A stretch of 64,000 nt of DNA from an uncultured Prevotellaceae bacterium (GTDB lineage Bacteria > Bacteroidota > Bacteroidia > Bacteroidales > Bacteroidaceae), in contig CACYYG010000007.1 of the NCBI GenBank assembly GCA_902778535.1, positions 1 through 64,000 of the forward strand. Reading direction: 5' to 3'. The notes under the pieces are model-generated. The model saw only the letters and a program-made list of their open reading frames with translations. It searched no databases and had not been told where the DNA came from. The translations under genes were made by a program, and so were the position numbers. This document shows, piece after piece, positions 1 to 9,361 of this stretch (positions are counted from its first letter, which is position 1; each line of letters opens with the position of its first letter).

Positions 1-72
1 GACTTTCCTCGGATTGTCAATGCTTTTTACTGAGATTTCTTTAACGAGTACTCACCAATCTCATTGACACTG

Positions 73-103
73 CAAAGTTAGAGTGTTTTGACAAAAAAAA
101 CAA
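73..103 (-). promoter_or_regulatory. Outward-facing Bacteroidota promoter
   Basis: Read on the minus strand, this has a TTG element (complement of CAA at 101-103), a 20-bp spacer and TAACTTTG (complement of 73-80). That matches the Bacteroidota -33/-7 consensus. It would drive a gene lying to the left of the window, divergent from the GH127 gene. Confidence 0.5.
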
Positions 104-137
104 TTCATTACCATGAATAATTGAGGATAGATTTTTG

Positions 138-165
138 CAAGGGGGATTTTCCCCTTGTTTTTTTT
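138..165 (+). terminator. Rho-independent terminator-like hairpin
   Basis: Arms CAAGGGG (138-144) and CCCCTTG (151-157) enclose a 6-nt loop and are followed by eight T. It lies just ahead of the GH127 promoter, and the promoter's TTG element overlaps the end of the T tract. No upstream (+) gene is visible, so it may instead act as an attenuator or insulator. Confidence 0.45.
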
Positions 166-194
166 GCGTCTTCGCGAAAAAATTTCTACCTTTG
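164..194 (+). promoter_or_regulatory. Promoter of the GH127 gene
   Basis: TTG at 164-166, a 20-bp spacer and TACCTTTG at 187-194 match the Bacteroidota -33/-7 consensus. The ATG at 220 lies about 25 bp downstream, giving a short leader. Confidence 0.7.
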
Positions 195-219
195 CAGCCA
201 TGTATAAAACCTGTTAATA

Positions 220-3200
220 ATGAAAACGAAGCTATTCCTTTCGTGCCTTCTGGCATTATCTGCCTTGCTGGCCACAGCGCAGAGCGAGCTCTACCCCAAG
301 CACTTTGATTTAGAGCAGGTGACGCTGCTCGACGGTCCGATGAAAACGGCCATGGACAAAAACCTGCAGCACCTGTTGCAGTATGACGTAGACCGCCTGC
401 TCACGCCTTTTGTCCGTCAGGCAGGTCTGTCGAAAACCACCGACAAAGCGTCGCCCTACTACCAATGGGAGACGCGTCACCCCAACTTCAAGAACTGGGG
501 TGGCGATGCGGGTTTCGACCTCAGCGGACATGTGGGCGGACACTACCTGTCGGCTCTTGCCCTGGGTTGGGCTGCCTGTCACGATGAGGCCATGCGCACA
601 CAGTTGAAACAGCGCATGGACTATATGCTGCAGGTGATGAAAGACTGTCAGGACTCCTACGACCAGAACGCTGAGGGCCTCTACGGCTTCATCGGCGGGC
701 AGCCTATCAACGACTCGTGGAAGGCACTCTATCGTGGTGATCTCTCGAAGATACAGGGCAACTGGGGCTGGGTGCCCTTCTATGTGCAGCACAAAATTCT
801 GGCCGGACTACGCGATGCCTATCTCTATGGCAATAGCGAGCAGGCCAAGGAGATGTTCCGCAAACTGGCCGACTGGAGTGTCAACCTCATCGCGAAGGTC
901 AGCGACAGCGACTTCGAAGGCTTCCTCAACTGCGAGCACGGCGGCATGAACGAGTCGATGCTCGATGCCTATCAGCTCTTCGGCGACACAAAGTATCTCA
1001 ATGCCGCGAAGAAATTCACCCATAAAGCCATGCTCAACGGTATGCAGACGCTGAACAAGACTTTCCTCGACGGCAAGCACGCCAACACACAGGTGCCCAA
1101 ATTCATCGGCATGGAGCGTATTTTCGAGCAGAGCAGCACGCTGAACAACTATAAGAAGGCTGCCGAGAACTTCTGGCAGGACGTGGCCATGAACCGCACC
1201 GTCTGCATCGGCGGCAACTCGGTGGGCGAGCACTTCCTGTCGGTGGCCAACAGCAACCGATACATCGACCATCTGGACGGACCTGAAAGCTGTAACTCCA
1301 ACAACATGCTGAAGTTTTCGGAAATGCTGGCCGACCGCACGGGCGATGCGAAGTACGCTGACTTCTACGAGGGCACGATGTGGAATCACATCCTCTCCAC
1401 GCAAGACCCCACGACAGGCGGCTACGTCTATTTCACCACACTGCGCCCCCAAGGCTACCGCATCTACTCGCAGCCCAACCAGGGCATGTGGTGCTGCGTG
1501 GGCACCGGCATGGAAAACCACTCGAAGTATGGTCACTTCATCTATACCCATGACGGTTCCGCCACCCTCTTCGTCAACCTCTTCATCCCTTCCCGTCTTG
1601 AATCTGACGCCTTTGTCGTCACCCAAGAGACCACCTTCCCCAACAGCAGCATCACTGAGATCACCATCGGCAAAGAAGGTCATTATGCCGTTGCCATCCG
1701 TCACCCTGAGTGGTCGGGCAAGAGATACAGCATCGACATCAACGGCACTGTGCTCGACGGTCTCTCCGTGGAGACCGGCAAGGCCAGCTACGTCACCGAG
1801 ACCCGCGACTGGAAGAAGGGCGACAAGATTACCGTCAATCTCGACATGCAGCTGCGCTATGAGGAGTGCCCCAACTACACCGACTACATCGCTTTCAAGT
1901 ACGGCCCCATCCTGCTTGGCGCTGCCACTACTGCTCTTACCGATGGCGACGACAGCGGCCTGCCCTATGAGAAGCTGCAGAATGAATATGGCGGCGAGGG
2001 GCGCATGGACCACGCCCCTGGCAGCCGTGCCACATCGAAGAGCCTCGTCGACGCCCCGCTGCTCATTGGCAACCGTGCCGACGTACTCAGCCGCATCGAG
2101 CGCCTGCGCAGCATGGAGCTTAGCTTCGTCATCGACGCCAGCCGTCCTGACGTGAGCTCCTACAAGTGGAACACGCTGAAGCTTGTGCCCTTCTACAAGA
2201 TTCACCACCAGCGCTACATGTGCTACTGGTATCAGCAGACCGCCGAAAACTTCGCCAACAGCACGATGGCACAGACCGAGGCCGAGCGCGAGGCCCTGGA
2301 AGCACGCACCCTCGACTTTGTGGCTCCCGGCGAGCAGCAGAGTGAGGCAGGACACGATGTCAAGTACAGCAATGGCTCCACAACGGGCATGTACAACTCG
2401 GAGCGCTACCGCGACGCCCAGGCCAATGGCTATGTTCAGTACACATTGTATAATAATAGTGGGGTGGAGGAGAATCTCAGCGTGTTGTTCCGCTTCACGC
2501 TGGCCGACCACGGACGTAAGGCCACGCTCACCGTCGACGGCACGAAGATAGCCGACATCACTATCCCCAACAGCTTTAAGGGCAGCGACAGCAATGGCTT
2601 CTATAATGTGGAGTATGCCATTCCCGCTGACCTGGCCAAGGGAAAGACGAAGTTTGTGGTGCGCCTCACGGCCAGCAGCACGACACCCTGCCCAGGGGTG
2701 TACTATGTGCGACTGATGAAGGACTACAATCCTAGTGCCAACGCCTACCAGTTCCGCTGCACCGACTGGACTACTGGAGACCCTAACCGCGTGGCTGCCA
2801 ATAAGATAACCTATGACACAGAGAAGAATGTCATCCACGTCAACTCCGGCACGGGTGCCAACAACGTGGCACTGATGATGAATTACGAGAATCTGGAATA
2901 CGACATCGACAAGTCGCAGATTTTCCTCGTCATCCGTGGCTCCAACCTCAAGACTACCAGCGGCGCCAGCTATCTATGGTGGCTCAATGGCGTGAACAAA
3001 GGCTCGCAGGTCCCGCCATCCACATCGAAGACCATCACTGTCAGCGGCCAGCAGCAGCAGGTGGTGGCCTTCAATATGCAGACCAGCAATCTCTACGACA
3101 ACTTCTCAGGCGACCGTCCAAGCGTGTGCATGGGCCAGACCATCTTCGGACTCACCTCTACCACAGGCACCAGCGACATCTACGACATCAACTTCGTCAG

Positions 3201-3342
3201 TAGCGTCGACGACTACATCAACTTGGCCTCCTCCATTACTTTGCCTACACGGCAAATGCTGCCCGACGTAGAGTACGACCTTGGCGGACGGCCTTCCACT
3301 GGCAAGGGACTGCGTATCAGCAAGGGAAGGAAACACATCTGA
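220..3342 (+). CDS. GH127 beta-L-arabinofuranosidase, secreted
   Basis: Glycoside hydrolase of family GH127 (formerly DUF1680), which releases beta-linked L-arabinofuranose from plant glycans. Residues 1-20 form a signal peptide ending at TAQ. The catalytic (alpha/alpha)6 region covers about residues 28-560 and shows the family's zinc-thiolate residues: PESC (Glu356, Cys358) and WCCVGTG (Cys425, Cys426), with Cys425 in the position of the known cysteine nucleophile. GGNSVGEHF holds Glu337, the candidate acid/base. About 450 further residues form beta-rich accessory modules (one around 690-810 resembles DUF6805). The C-terminus carries the YDLGGRP...GLRISKGRK tail shared by other secreted proteins here. 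At 1040 aa it is much longer than a bare catalytic domain. It is followed after 33 bp by an SGNH hydrolase. The related family GH146 is an alternative assignment. Confidence 0.88.
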   Translation: MKTKLFLSCLLALSALLATAQSELYPKHFDLEQVTLLDGPMKTAMDKNLQHLLQYDVDRLLTPFVRQAGLSKTTDKASPYYQWETRHPNFKNWGGDAGFDLSGHVGGHYLSALALGWAACHDEAMRTQLKQRMDYMLQVMKDCQDSYDQNAEGLYGFIGGQPINDSWKALYRGDLSKIQGNWGWVPFYVQHKILAGLRDAYLYGNSEQAKEMFRKLADWSVNLIAKVSDSDFEGFLNCEHGGMNESMLDAYQLFGDTKYLNAAKKFTHKAMLNGMQTLNKTFLDGKHANTQVPKFIGMERIFEQSSTLNNYKKAAENFWQDVAMNRTVCIGGNSVGEHFLSVANSNRYIDHLDGPESCNSNNMLKFSEMLADRTGDAKYADFYEGTMWNHILSTQDPTTGGYVYFTTLRPQGYRIYSQPNQGMWCCVGTGMENHSKYGHFIYTHDGSATLFVNLFIPSRLESDAFVVTQETTFPNSSITEITIGKEGHYAVAIRHPEWSGKRYSIDINGTVLDGLSVETGKASYVTETRDWKKGDKITVNLDMQLRYEECPNYTDYIAFKYGPILLGAATTALTDGDDSGLPYEKLQNEYGGEGRMDHAPGSRATSKSLVDAPLLIGNRADVLSRIERLRSMELSFVIDASRPDVSSYKWNTLKLVPFYKIHHQRYMCYWYQQTAENFANSTMAQTEAEREALEARTLDFVAPGEQQSEAGHDVKYSNGSTTGMYNSERYRDAQANGYVQYTLYNNSGVEENLSVLFRFTLADHGRKATLTVDGTKIADITIPNSFKGSDSNGFYNVEYAIPADLAKGKTKFVVRLTASSTTPCPGVYYVRLMKDYNPSANAYQFRCTDWTTGDPNRVAANKITYDTEKNVIHVNSGTGANNVALMMNYENLEYDIDKSQIFLVIRGSNLKTTSGASYLWWLNGVNKGSQVPPSTSKTITVSGQQQQVVAFNMQTSNLYDNFSGDRPSVCMGQTIFGLTSTTGTSDIYDINFVSSVDDYINLASSITLPTRQMLPDVEYDLGGRPSTGKGLRISKGRKHI

Positions 3343-3375
3343 TCATAAAAACGTTTTTTCATCCATTAAACGAAG

Positions 3376-4179
3376 ATGCTAAAGAAATCATTATCAGTAG
3401 TCATCTGCCTGCTGTTGGTGCTGCCGGCACTGCCGCAAGAGCCCATCGTCCATCCTTGGAAGGGAAAGCGCGTGGCCTATTTGGGCGACAGCATCACCGA
3501 TCCGCGCAACAGTGGCTCGAAGAAGAAGTTCTGGGGATTCCTGCAAGACTGGCTGCAAATCATCCCTTACGTCTATGGCGTCAGCGGACGGCAGTGGAAC
3601 GACATTCCCCGTCAGACCGACCAGCTGAAGCGGGAGCACGGGCAGGAGGTGGACGCCATTATTGTCTTCATGGGCACCAACGACTATAACAACGGGGTGC
3701 CCGTCGGACAGTGGTGGGACGAGCGCGTCACCGAGGTGGAATACGGCCACGGTCAGCCGAAGACGATGGTGACGCGACGTCAGCGTACACCGTCGATGGA
3801 TGCTACGACGTTCAAAGGTCGCATCAACATTGCCATGGACTCGCTGAAGCGCACTTTCCCCACCAAGCAGATTGTGCTGCTGACGCCCATTCACCGCTCT
3901 GACTTCCATGCCAACGAGAAAAACTGGCAGTGCGACGAGTCGTACACCAATCAGTGTGGCGAGTATCTCGATGCTTACGTCGAGGCTGTCAAGGAGGCAG
4001 GCAACGTGTGGGCTGTGCCTGTCATCGACTGGAACGCCAGCAGCGGACTGTTCCCCCAGCTGAAGGAATATGAGCAGTATTTCAAGGGTGACACCGACCT
4101 GCTGCATCCTAATGATGCCGGGCATGAGCGTTTGGCCCGCACACTGATGTATCAGCTGATAACGATACCTTGTTTCTGA
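3376..4179 (+). CDS. Secreted SGNH/GDSL-family hydrolase
   Basis: Probable carbohydrate esterase of the SGNH hydrolase superfamily. A signal peptide (about residues 1-20, ending LPALPQ) precedes block I GDSIT with nucleophile Ser39, block III GTND at 100-103, and block V DLLHPND with Asp241 and His244, so the catalytic set looks complete at 267 aa. It follows the GH127 gene by 33 bp and stops 1 bp before glf, so it is probably cotranscribed with both. The substrate cannot be read from sequence; deacetylation of a plant or surface glycan is the natural guess. Confidence 0.8.
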   Translation: MLKKSLSVVICLLLVLPALPQEPIVHPWKGKRVAYLGDSITDPRNSGSKKKFWGFLQDWLQIIPYVYGVSGRQWNDIPRQTDQLKREHGQEVDAIIVFMGTNDYNNGVPVGQWWDERVTEVEYGHGQPKTMVTRRQRTPSMDATTFKGRINIAMDSLKRTFPTKQIVLLTPIHRSDFHANEKNWQCDESYTNQCGEYLDAYVEAVKEAGNVWAVPVIDWNASSGLFPQLKEYEQYFKGDTDLLHPNDAGHERLARTLMYQLITIPCF

Positions 4180-4180
4180 T

Positions 4181-5284
4181 ATGAAACCATACGACTATCT
4201 CATCGTGGGAGCCGGCTTCTTCGGTGCCACCTTTGCCTACTTGGCCACGCAGGCCGGGAGACAGTGTCTTGTCATAGACAAGCGAAGCCATATAGGCGGC
4301 AATGCCTATTGCAAGGATGTGGACGGTATACACGTCCACTTCTACGGAGCCCACATCTTCCATACACGCAACAAGCAGGTATGGGATCTCGTGAACTCAT
4401 TGGCCACCTTCAACCGCTACACCAACTCGCCCATCGCCAACTACAAAGGCCGTCTCTACAATTTACCCTTCAACATGAACACGTTCTACCAGCTGTGGGG
4501 TGTGCGCACGCCGCAGGAGGCGAAGGCGAAGATTGACGAGCAGCGGCAGGAGATGGCCGGACGCGAGCCGCAGAACCTGGAGGAACAGGCCATCTCGCTG
4601 GTTGGACGTGATATCTATGAGATTCTCATCAAGGGCTACACCGAGAAGCAGTGGGGACGCAAGTGCACTGAGCTGCCGGCGTTCATCATCCGTCGTCTGC
4701 CCGTACGCCTCACCTTCGACAACAATTATTTCAACGACCCCTATCAGGGAATTCCCATCGGCGGCTACAATGTTATCATCGACAAATTACTGGCTGGCTC
4801 AGAGGTGCAACTTGACACCGATTTCCTGCAAAATCGTGAGAAACTGAGCGAACTGGCCACGACGGTGGTCTACAGCGGCGCCATCGATGCTTACTTCGAC
4901 TACAGCCTCGGCCATTTGGACTGGCGCACACTGCGTTTTGAGCATGAGCGTCTGGATATTCCCGACTATCAAGGCAATGCTGTGATGAACTTCACCGATG
5001 CCGAGACACCCTATACACGCATCATCGAGCACAAGCACTTCGAGTTCGGCCAGCAGCCATTCACCGTCATCTCGCGTGAGTACAGCAGCGAGTGGACCGA
5101 AGGCGCCGAGCCTTTCTACACCGTCAACGACGAGCGCAACAATCTTTTAGCCGAGAAGTATCGCGAAATGGCTCAGCAGCAGCCCGACACAATCTTCGGA
5201 GGTCGTCTGGCCGAGTACAAATACTATGATATGGATCAGGCCATGAGTCGCGCCATCGAGTGCTGGGATACTATCAAACAATAA
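4181..5284 (+). CDS. glf: UDP-galactopyranose mutase
   Basis: Flavoenzyme that interconverts UDP-galactopyranose and UDP-galactofuranose, supplying Galf for surface polysaccharides. The N-terminus has the FAD-binding GAGFFG motif (residues 11-16), followed by family segments such as HIGGNAY, GAHIFHT and the YTEKQWG block. At 367 aa it has the usual length of bacterial Glf and no signal peptide, as expected for a cytoplasmic enzyme. It begins 1 bp after the SGNH gene and ends 9 bp before the fused nucleotidyltransferase gene, so it is part of one transcript. Its presence points to a Galf-containing glycan made by this locus. Confidence 0.93.
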   Translation: MKPYDYLIVGAGFFGATFAYLATQAGRQCLVIDKRSHIGGNAYCKDVDGIHVHFYGAHIFHTRNKQVWDLVNSLATFNRYTNSPIANYKGRLYNLPFNMNTFYQLWGVRTPQEAKAKIDEQRQEMAGREPQNLEEQAISLVGRDIYEILIKGYTEKQWGRKCTELPAFIIRRLPVRLTFDNNYFNDPYQGIPIGGYNVIIDKLLAGSEVQLDTDFLQNREKLSELATTVVYSGAIDAYFDYSLGHLDWRTLRFEHERLDIPDYQGNAVMNFTDAETPYTRIIEHKHFEFGQQPFTVISREYSSEWTEGAEPFYTVNDERNNLLAEKYREMAQQQPDTIFGGRLAEYKYYDMDQAMSRAIECWDTIKQ

Positions 5285-5293
5285 AAACAGAAC

Positions 5294-7126
5294 ATGCAAG
5301 CAATCATACTGGCGGCGGGAATGGGCCGCAGACTTGGAGAATACACCAAGGACAACACCAAATGCATGGTGCCTGTCAATGGCGTTCCACTCATCGACCG
5401 GCTGATGGAGCAGTTGGCTAAGCAGCCTTTGCGTCGCATCATCATCGTCGTGGGCTACAAGGGTAAGAAGTTGAGAGAATACATCGATACAAAATATTCC
5501 TCAAATCTTGAACCAGGGATAGAATTTGCTGAGAATCCCGTCTATGACAAAACAAACAATATCTATTCGCTGGCGCTGGTAAAGGACAAACTGCAAGAGG
5601 ATGATACGCTGCTCATCGAGAGCGACCTCATTTTCAGCGACCGTCTGATACCTATGATTGTCGACAATCCGCAGCCCAACCTTGCCCTCGTGGCCAAATA
5701 TGAGAGCTGGATGGACGGCACAATGGTAACCATCGACGACGAACAGAACATTGTCAACTTCATCTCGAAGGAGGCTTTCGACTATGCTTATGCCGACAGC
5801 TATTACAAAACGGTGAACATCTACAAGTTCAGCCGCGAGTTTCTGCAGACGAAGTATGTTCCATTCCTTGATGCCTATACCAAGGCCGTGGGCCTGAACG
5901 AGTATTACGAAAACGTCTTGCGTGTCATCTCACTGTTGAACAACCACGACATGAAAGCCCTGCCCATTGGCAGTGAGAAGTGGTATGAGATAGACGACAA
6001 GCAGGACCTTGACATCGCCGAGGCCATCTTTGCCGACGAGAAGGACGTGTTGCGGAAATACTACGGCCGCTATGGCGGCTTCTGGCGCTTCCCGCAGATG
6101 CTCGACTTCTGCTATTTGGTCAATCCTTACTTCCCCTCGCAACGGCTGAAAGACGAATTGCGTGCCAACTTCGACACGCTGCTTACGGAGTATCCTTCAG
6201 GCATGAAGGTCAATACGCTCATTGCCAGCAAGTGCTTCGGCGTGAGCGAACACCACATTGTGCCTGGCAACGGTGCCGCCGAACTAATCAAGATTCTGAT
6301 GGAAGAATCGCAGGGCAGGGTAGGGCTCATTCGTCCTACTTTCGAGGAATATCCCAACCGCTACGACAAAAGCCTTCAGGTGACTTTCGTGCCGCAGAAT
6401 GAGGACTATCGCTATACTGCCGATGACTTGATGACGTTCTTCGACAGCAAGGACATCGCCCAGCTGATGCTCATCAATCCCGACAATCCTTCGGGCAATT
6501 TCATTGTGAAGGACGATGTGCTGCGGCTCGCCCAGTGGTGTGAGGAGCGCAACATCCGCTTAGTGGTGGATGAGAGTTTCGTGGACTTCAGCGAAGGTTA
6601 TGCTACGAATTCCTTGCTCAATGATGAAACGCTGGAGGCTTATCCCCACATGGCTGTCATGAAGAGCATTTCGAAGAGCTTTGGTGTGCCGGGACTTAGG
6701 CTGGGTATTCTCGCCTCCGCTGACGAGGAACTGATTGCTCGTATCAAGAAAGAGGTGAGTATCTGGAATCTCAACTCCTTTGCCGAGTTCTTCATGCAGA
6801 TTTACAACAAGCACGAGAAAGACTACCAGCGGGCCTGTGCCAAGTTCGTGGCTGAACGTGCCGACTTTGAACAGCAGCTGAAGACCATTCCCTTCCTGCG
6901 TGTCATGCCTTCGCAGGCCAACTACTTCCTCTGTGAGGTATTGCCGCCATACAAGGCCAGTGAGATTGTGGTGCGTATGCTGAAACGACACAACATTCTT
7001 ACTCGCGACTGCAGCCTGAAGCCCGGCCTCAACCCGCAGCGGCAGTATATGCGCATTGCCGTGCGCAATCACGAGGACAATACACGATTGGTGGAAGCAC
7101 TAAAGGGGAATATACTACTTCATTGA
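5294..7126 (+). CDS. Fused sugar/alcohol nucleotidyltransferase and PLP-dependent aminotransferase-fold enzyme
   Basis: Two enzymes in one 610-residue chain. Residues 1-235 are a nucleotidyltransferase of the LicC/RmlA-like type with signature LAAGMGRRLGEYTKDNTK. Residues about 245-610 are a fold-type I PLP enzyme of the HisC/CobD group: NPDNPSG, DESFVDF, and SISKSFG with the PLP lysine Lys461. In related pairs, a phosphoserine or phosphothreonine decarboxylase (CobD-like, or Campylobacter Cj1436-like) makes a phospho-aminoalcohol and a cytidylyltransferase activates it to the CDP form. I infer a CDP-ethanolamine-like or CDP-aminopropanol-like product here. A true transaminase making a nucleotide-activated amino compound is the alternative. 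The CDP-alcohol phosphotransferase-type gene two ORFs downstream supports the CDP reading. Confidence 0.8.
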   Translation: MQAIILAAGMGRRLGEYTKDNTKCMVPVNGVPLIDRLMEQLAKQPLRRIIIVVGYKGKKLREYIDTKYSSNLEPGIEFAENPVYDKTNNIYSLALVKDKLQEDDTLLIESDLIFSDRLIPMIVDNPQPNLALVAKYESWMDGTMVTIDDEQNIVNFISKEAFDYAYADSYYKTVNIYKFSREFLQTKYVPFLDAYTKAVGLNEYYENVLRVISLLNNHDMKALPIGSEKWYEIDDKQDLDIAEAIFADEKDVLRKYYGRYGGFWRFPQMLDFCYLVNPYFPSQRLKDELRANFDTLLTEYPSGMKVNTLIASKCFGVSEHHIVPGNGAAELIKILMEESQGRVGLIRPTFEEYPNRYDKSLQVTFVPQNEDYRYTADDLMTFFDSKDIAQLMLINPDNPSGNFIVKDDVLRLAQWCEERNIRLVVDESFVDFSEGYATNSLLNDETLEAYPHMAVMKSISKSFGVPGLRLGILASADEELIARIKKEVSIWNLNSFAEFFMQIYNKHEKDYQRACAKFVAERADFEQQLKTIPFLRVMPSQANYFLCEVLPPYKASEIVVRMLKRHNILTRDCSLKPGLNPQRQYMRIAVRNHEDNTRLVEALKGNILLH

Positions 7127-7130
7127 AATA

Positions 7131-8096
7131 ATGGACAATCAAGTAAAGATCATCCAGCAAAATGACATTGTAGGATTGGACATCAGTCCTGCACTGTGTG
7201 TTGAATGGGCGAAGAATGCATTTCTGCTCAAGGACGAGGCACAAATGCCTGCCAAGTTGAGCGTACATCCACAGGGTGAAGACTTCATTACCACGATGCC
7301 CTGTCTGCTTCCGGCGCATGACGGCAAGAAATATTTTGGCGTCAAGGTGGTTGGCCGCATAGAGGGGCAAGTGCCCATTCTCAGCAGTATTATCAGTCTG
7401 TATGACGCAGCAACTGGCCGGTTGCTTGCCTTGGTCGATGGCAATTGGATAACGGCCATGCGCACTGGAGCTGTGGCAGCGCTGGCTGCAAGAACATTTC
7501 AGCGGTCAGGTGCCGACACCTATTCCATGATGGGCTTGGGTAATATTGCGCGTGCAGTAGCCCTTTGCCTGATAGCCATCAATAGCCATCGTCCCATCAA
7601 CATTCTCCTCCTGCGCTATAAAGACCAGGCAGAGCAATTCGTGGAGCGGTTCAAAGACTGTGAGAATGTCAGCTTTCAGATTATCGACGACAAGAAGGAG
7701 TTTGTCAGCCGTGCTGACGTGCTGATTTCCTGCGTAACACTGGCACAAGAGCTGCTGTTTCCTGACGACAGCCTATTCAGAAAAGGCATCACGGTCATTC
7801 CCGTACACATGAGGGGATTCCAGAATTGCGACCTTTTCTTCGACAAAGTGTTTGGCGACGACACGCGGAAGATTCAGGACTTCCGCTATTTCAGCCAGTT
7901 CCGCCAATACGACGAGATTCACCATGTGCTGCAGGGCAGGAACCCTGGGCGTGTCAGCGACGACGAGCGTATTCTCTGCTACAACTATGGCGTGGCACTC
8001 CACGATGTCTACTTTGCTGCTAAGATCTACGAACAGCTAAAAGACTCTTCCAATAGTTTCGTATTGTCAGTACCTGAAAAGAAGACGTGGCTATGA
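7131..8096 (+). CDS. Ornithine cyclodeaminase/mu-crystallin family protein
   Basis: NAD(P)-dependent enzyme of the OCD/mu-crystallin family, 321 aa, cytoplasmic. The family signature AMRTGAVAALAA lies near residues 109-120 and the Rossmann glycine motif GLGNIA at 135-140. The family covers ornithine and lysine cyclodeaminases, imine reductases, alanine dehydrogenases and SbnB (which acts after an O-phosphoserine-dependent step). In this operon, between a PLP enzyme and a phosphotransferase, it probably makes or reduces an amino-acid-derived building block for the glycan substituent; the exact reaction is not readable. It starts 4 bp after the fusion gene and its stop overlaps the next start (ATGA). 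Confidence 0.78.
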   Translation: MDNQVKIIQQNDIVGLDISPALCVEWAKNAFLLKDEAQMPAKLSVHPQGEDFITTMPCLLPAHDGKKYFGVKVVGRIEGQVPILSSIISLYDAATGRLLALVDGNWITAMRTGAVAALAARTFQRSGADTYSMMGLGNIARAVALCLIAINSHRPINILLLRYKDQAEQFVERFKDCENVSFQIIDDKKEFVSRADVLISCVTLAQELLFPDDSLFRKGITVIPVHMRGFQNCDLFFDKVFGDDTRKIQDFRYFSQFRQYDEIHHVLQGRNPGRVSDDERILCYNYGVALHDVYFAAKIYEQLKDSSNSFVLSVPEKKTWL

Positions 8097-9361
8097 ATAT
8101 CCTCGCTAAATCAGTCAACTATCTGTGGCTGCACCTGTGGCAGTATAAGGCTACGGAGCGGCAGCATCGGCGCTTAGTGAAACAGTTGCGAAAGGCACAT
8201 CGTCCGCTGAAGGTAGTGTTTATTGCCATCGATGTGGCCTACTGGCGCTACCAGCATGTCTATGAGTTGATGCTGAATGACAGCCGTTTCCAGCCCACCA
8301 TCGTGCTCTCGCCCTGCATAGGCCATGAGCACCAGGAACAGGAGATGGAGCGCCTGAGAGCTTATTTTGATGCACGCGGCATCAGTTATGTGGATTATGA
8401 TTTCAACGGCGAGCCTTATTACATCTTGGAAGAGATATACCCCGACATTGTTTTCTTCCCGCAGCCCTATGAGCATCTATTATGCAAGGAGCACGACTGC
8501 CTTCATTTCTACGACCGCCTCGTCTGCTACATGCCCTACGCTTTCTGGATGTCTACAGGCAAGCTGTCCTACAACCTGCATTTCCACAACCGTGCCTGGC
8601 GGCTCTACTATTCTACCCCGTTGCACTTAGAGGAGGCACAAAAGGTGGCCACTAATCATGGACGCAACGTGCGTGTCGTGGGCTATGCCAATGCCGACGA
8701 TTTCCTGTGTCCTCATCACGATGACCCCTGGCATTCATCCGGGAGCGTGGGCGTCACGCCCGCGAAGCGCCTCGTCTGGGCACCGCATTATTCTATCATT
8801 GCCGCGAACTCCGCCCTGCCGCCCCGTTCCAATTTCCTGTGGATGGCTGACCTGATGGTGACATTGGCGAAGGAATATGAGGGAAGGATTCAGATGGCTT
8901 TCAAGCCCCATCCCGCCCTGCTCACCCAGCTCTACCAGCACCCCGAATGGGGACAGGAGCGCACAGATGAATACTATGAGTTGTGGCGCACCATGCCCAA
9001 CACACAGCTGGAGGCGGGCGAGTTCGTCGACCTCTTTATGACCAGCGACGCGATGATTCACGACAGCGGCTCGTTTGCTGTGGAGTATCACTACTCCAGA
9101 AAGCCCGTTATGTTTGTGTCGAAGAACATGAAACCCATTCTCGACACCCAGAGCACTTTCGGACTGAAGGCATACGACCTGCACTACATTGGCAAGGACG
9201 AGGCCGGCATCCGTCGCTTCATCGATGAAGTGGTGCTGGGTGGCAACGACCCTTTGCTGCCTGAGCGCGAGCAGTTTTTCCGTGACTATCTGCTGCCGCC
9301 GGGAGGAAAGAGCGTGGCGCAGAACATACTTGATGATATTTTGGACAGTTTAGGAAGATGA
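8093..9361 (+). CDS. CDP-glycerol glycerophosphotransferase family (TagB/TagF-like) protein
   Basis: Glycosyltransferase-like enzyme that moves a phospho-alcohol from a CDP-alcohol to a glycan. The C-terminal half has the family pattern: FKPHP (around 270), DLFMTSDAMIHDSGSFAVEY with the conserved SD...DSGS block, and the following KPVMFV. The N-terminal half is the divergent acceptor-side domain, and no signal peptide is seen. I chose the ATG at 8093, which forms an ATGA overlap with the previous gene, rather than an in-frame GTG 6 bp upstream. Its stop likewise overlaps the next start. Together with the upstream nucleotidyltransferase fusion it is the main evidence for a phospho-alcohol decoration pathway. 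Confidence 0.8.
   Translation: MNILAKSVNYLWLHLWQYKATERQHRRLVKQLRKAHRPLKVVFIAIDVAYWRYQHVYELMLNDSRFQPTIVLSPCIGHEHQEQEMERLRAYFDARGISYVDYDFNGEPYYILEEIYPDIVFFPQPYEHLLCKEHDCLHFYDRLVCYMPYAFWMSTGKLSYNLHFHNRAWRLYYSTPLHLEEAQKVATNHGRNVRVVGYANADDFLCPHHDDPWHSSGSVGVTPAKRLVWAPHYSIIAANSALPPRSNFLWMADLMVTLAKEYEGRIQMAFKPHPALLTQLYQHPEWGQERTDEYYELWRTMPNTQLEAGEFVDLFMTSDAMIHDSGSFAVEYHYSRKPVMFVSKNMKPILDTQSTFGLKAYDLHYIGKDEAGIRRFIDEVVLGGNDPLLPEREQFFRDYLLPPGGKSVAQNILDDILDSLGR

Noticed and set aside
808..2838. Long minus-strand frame of 676 codons over the GH127 gene
   Set aside because: The protein is low in aromatic and varied motifs, rich in Val/Ala/His as expected from antisense of a GC-rich gene, and the (+) frame is a clear GH127.
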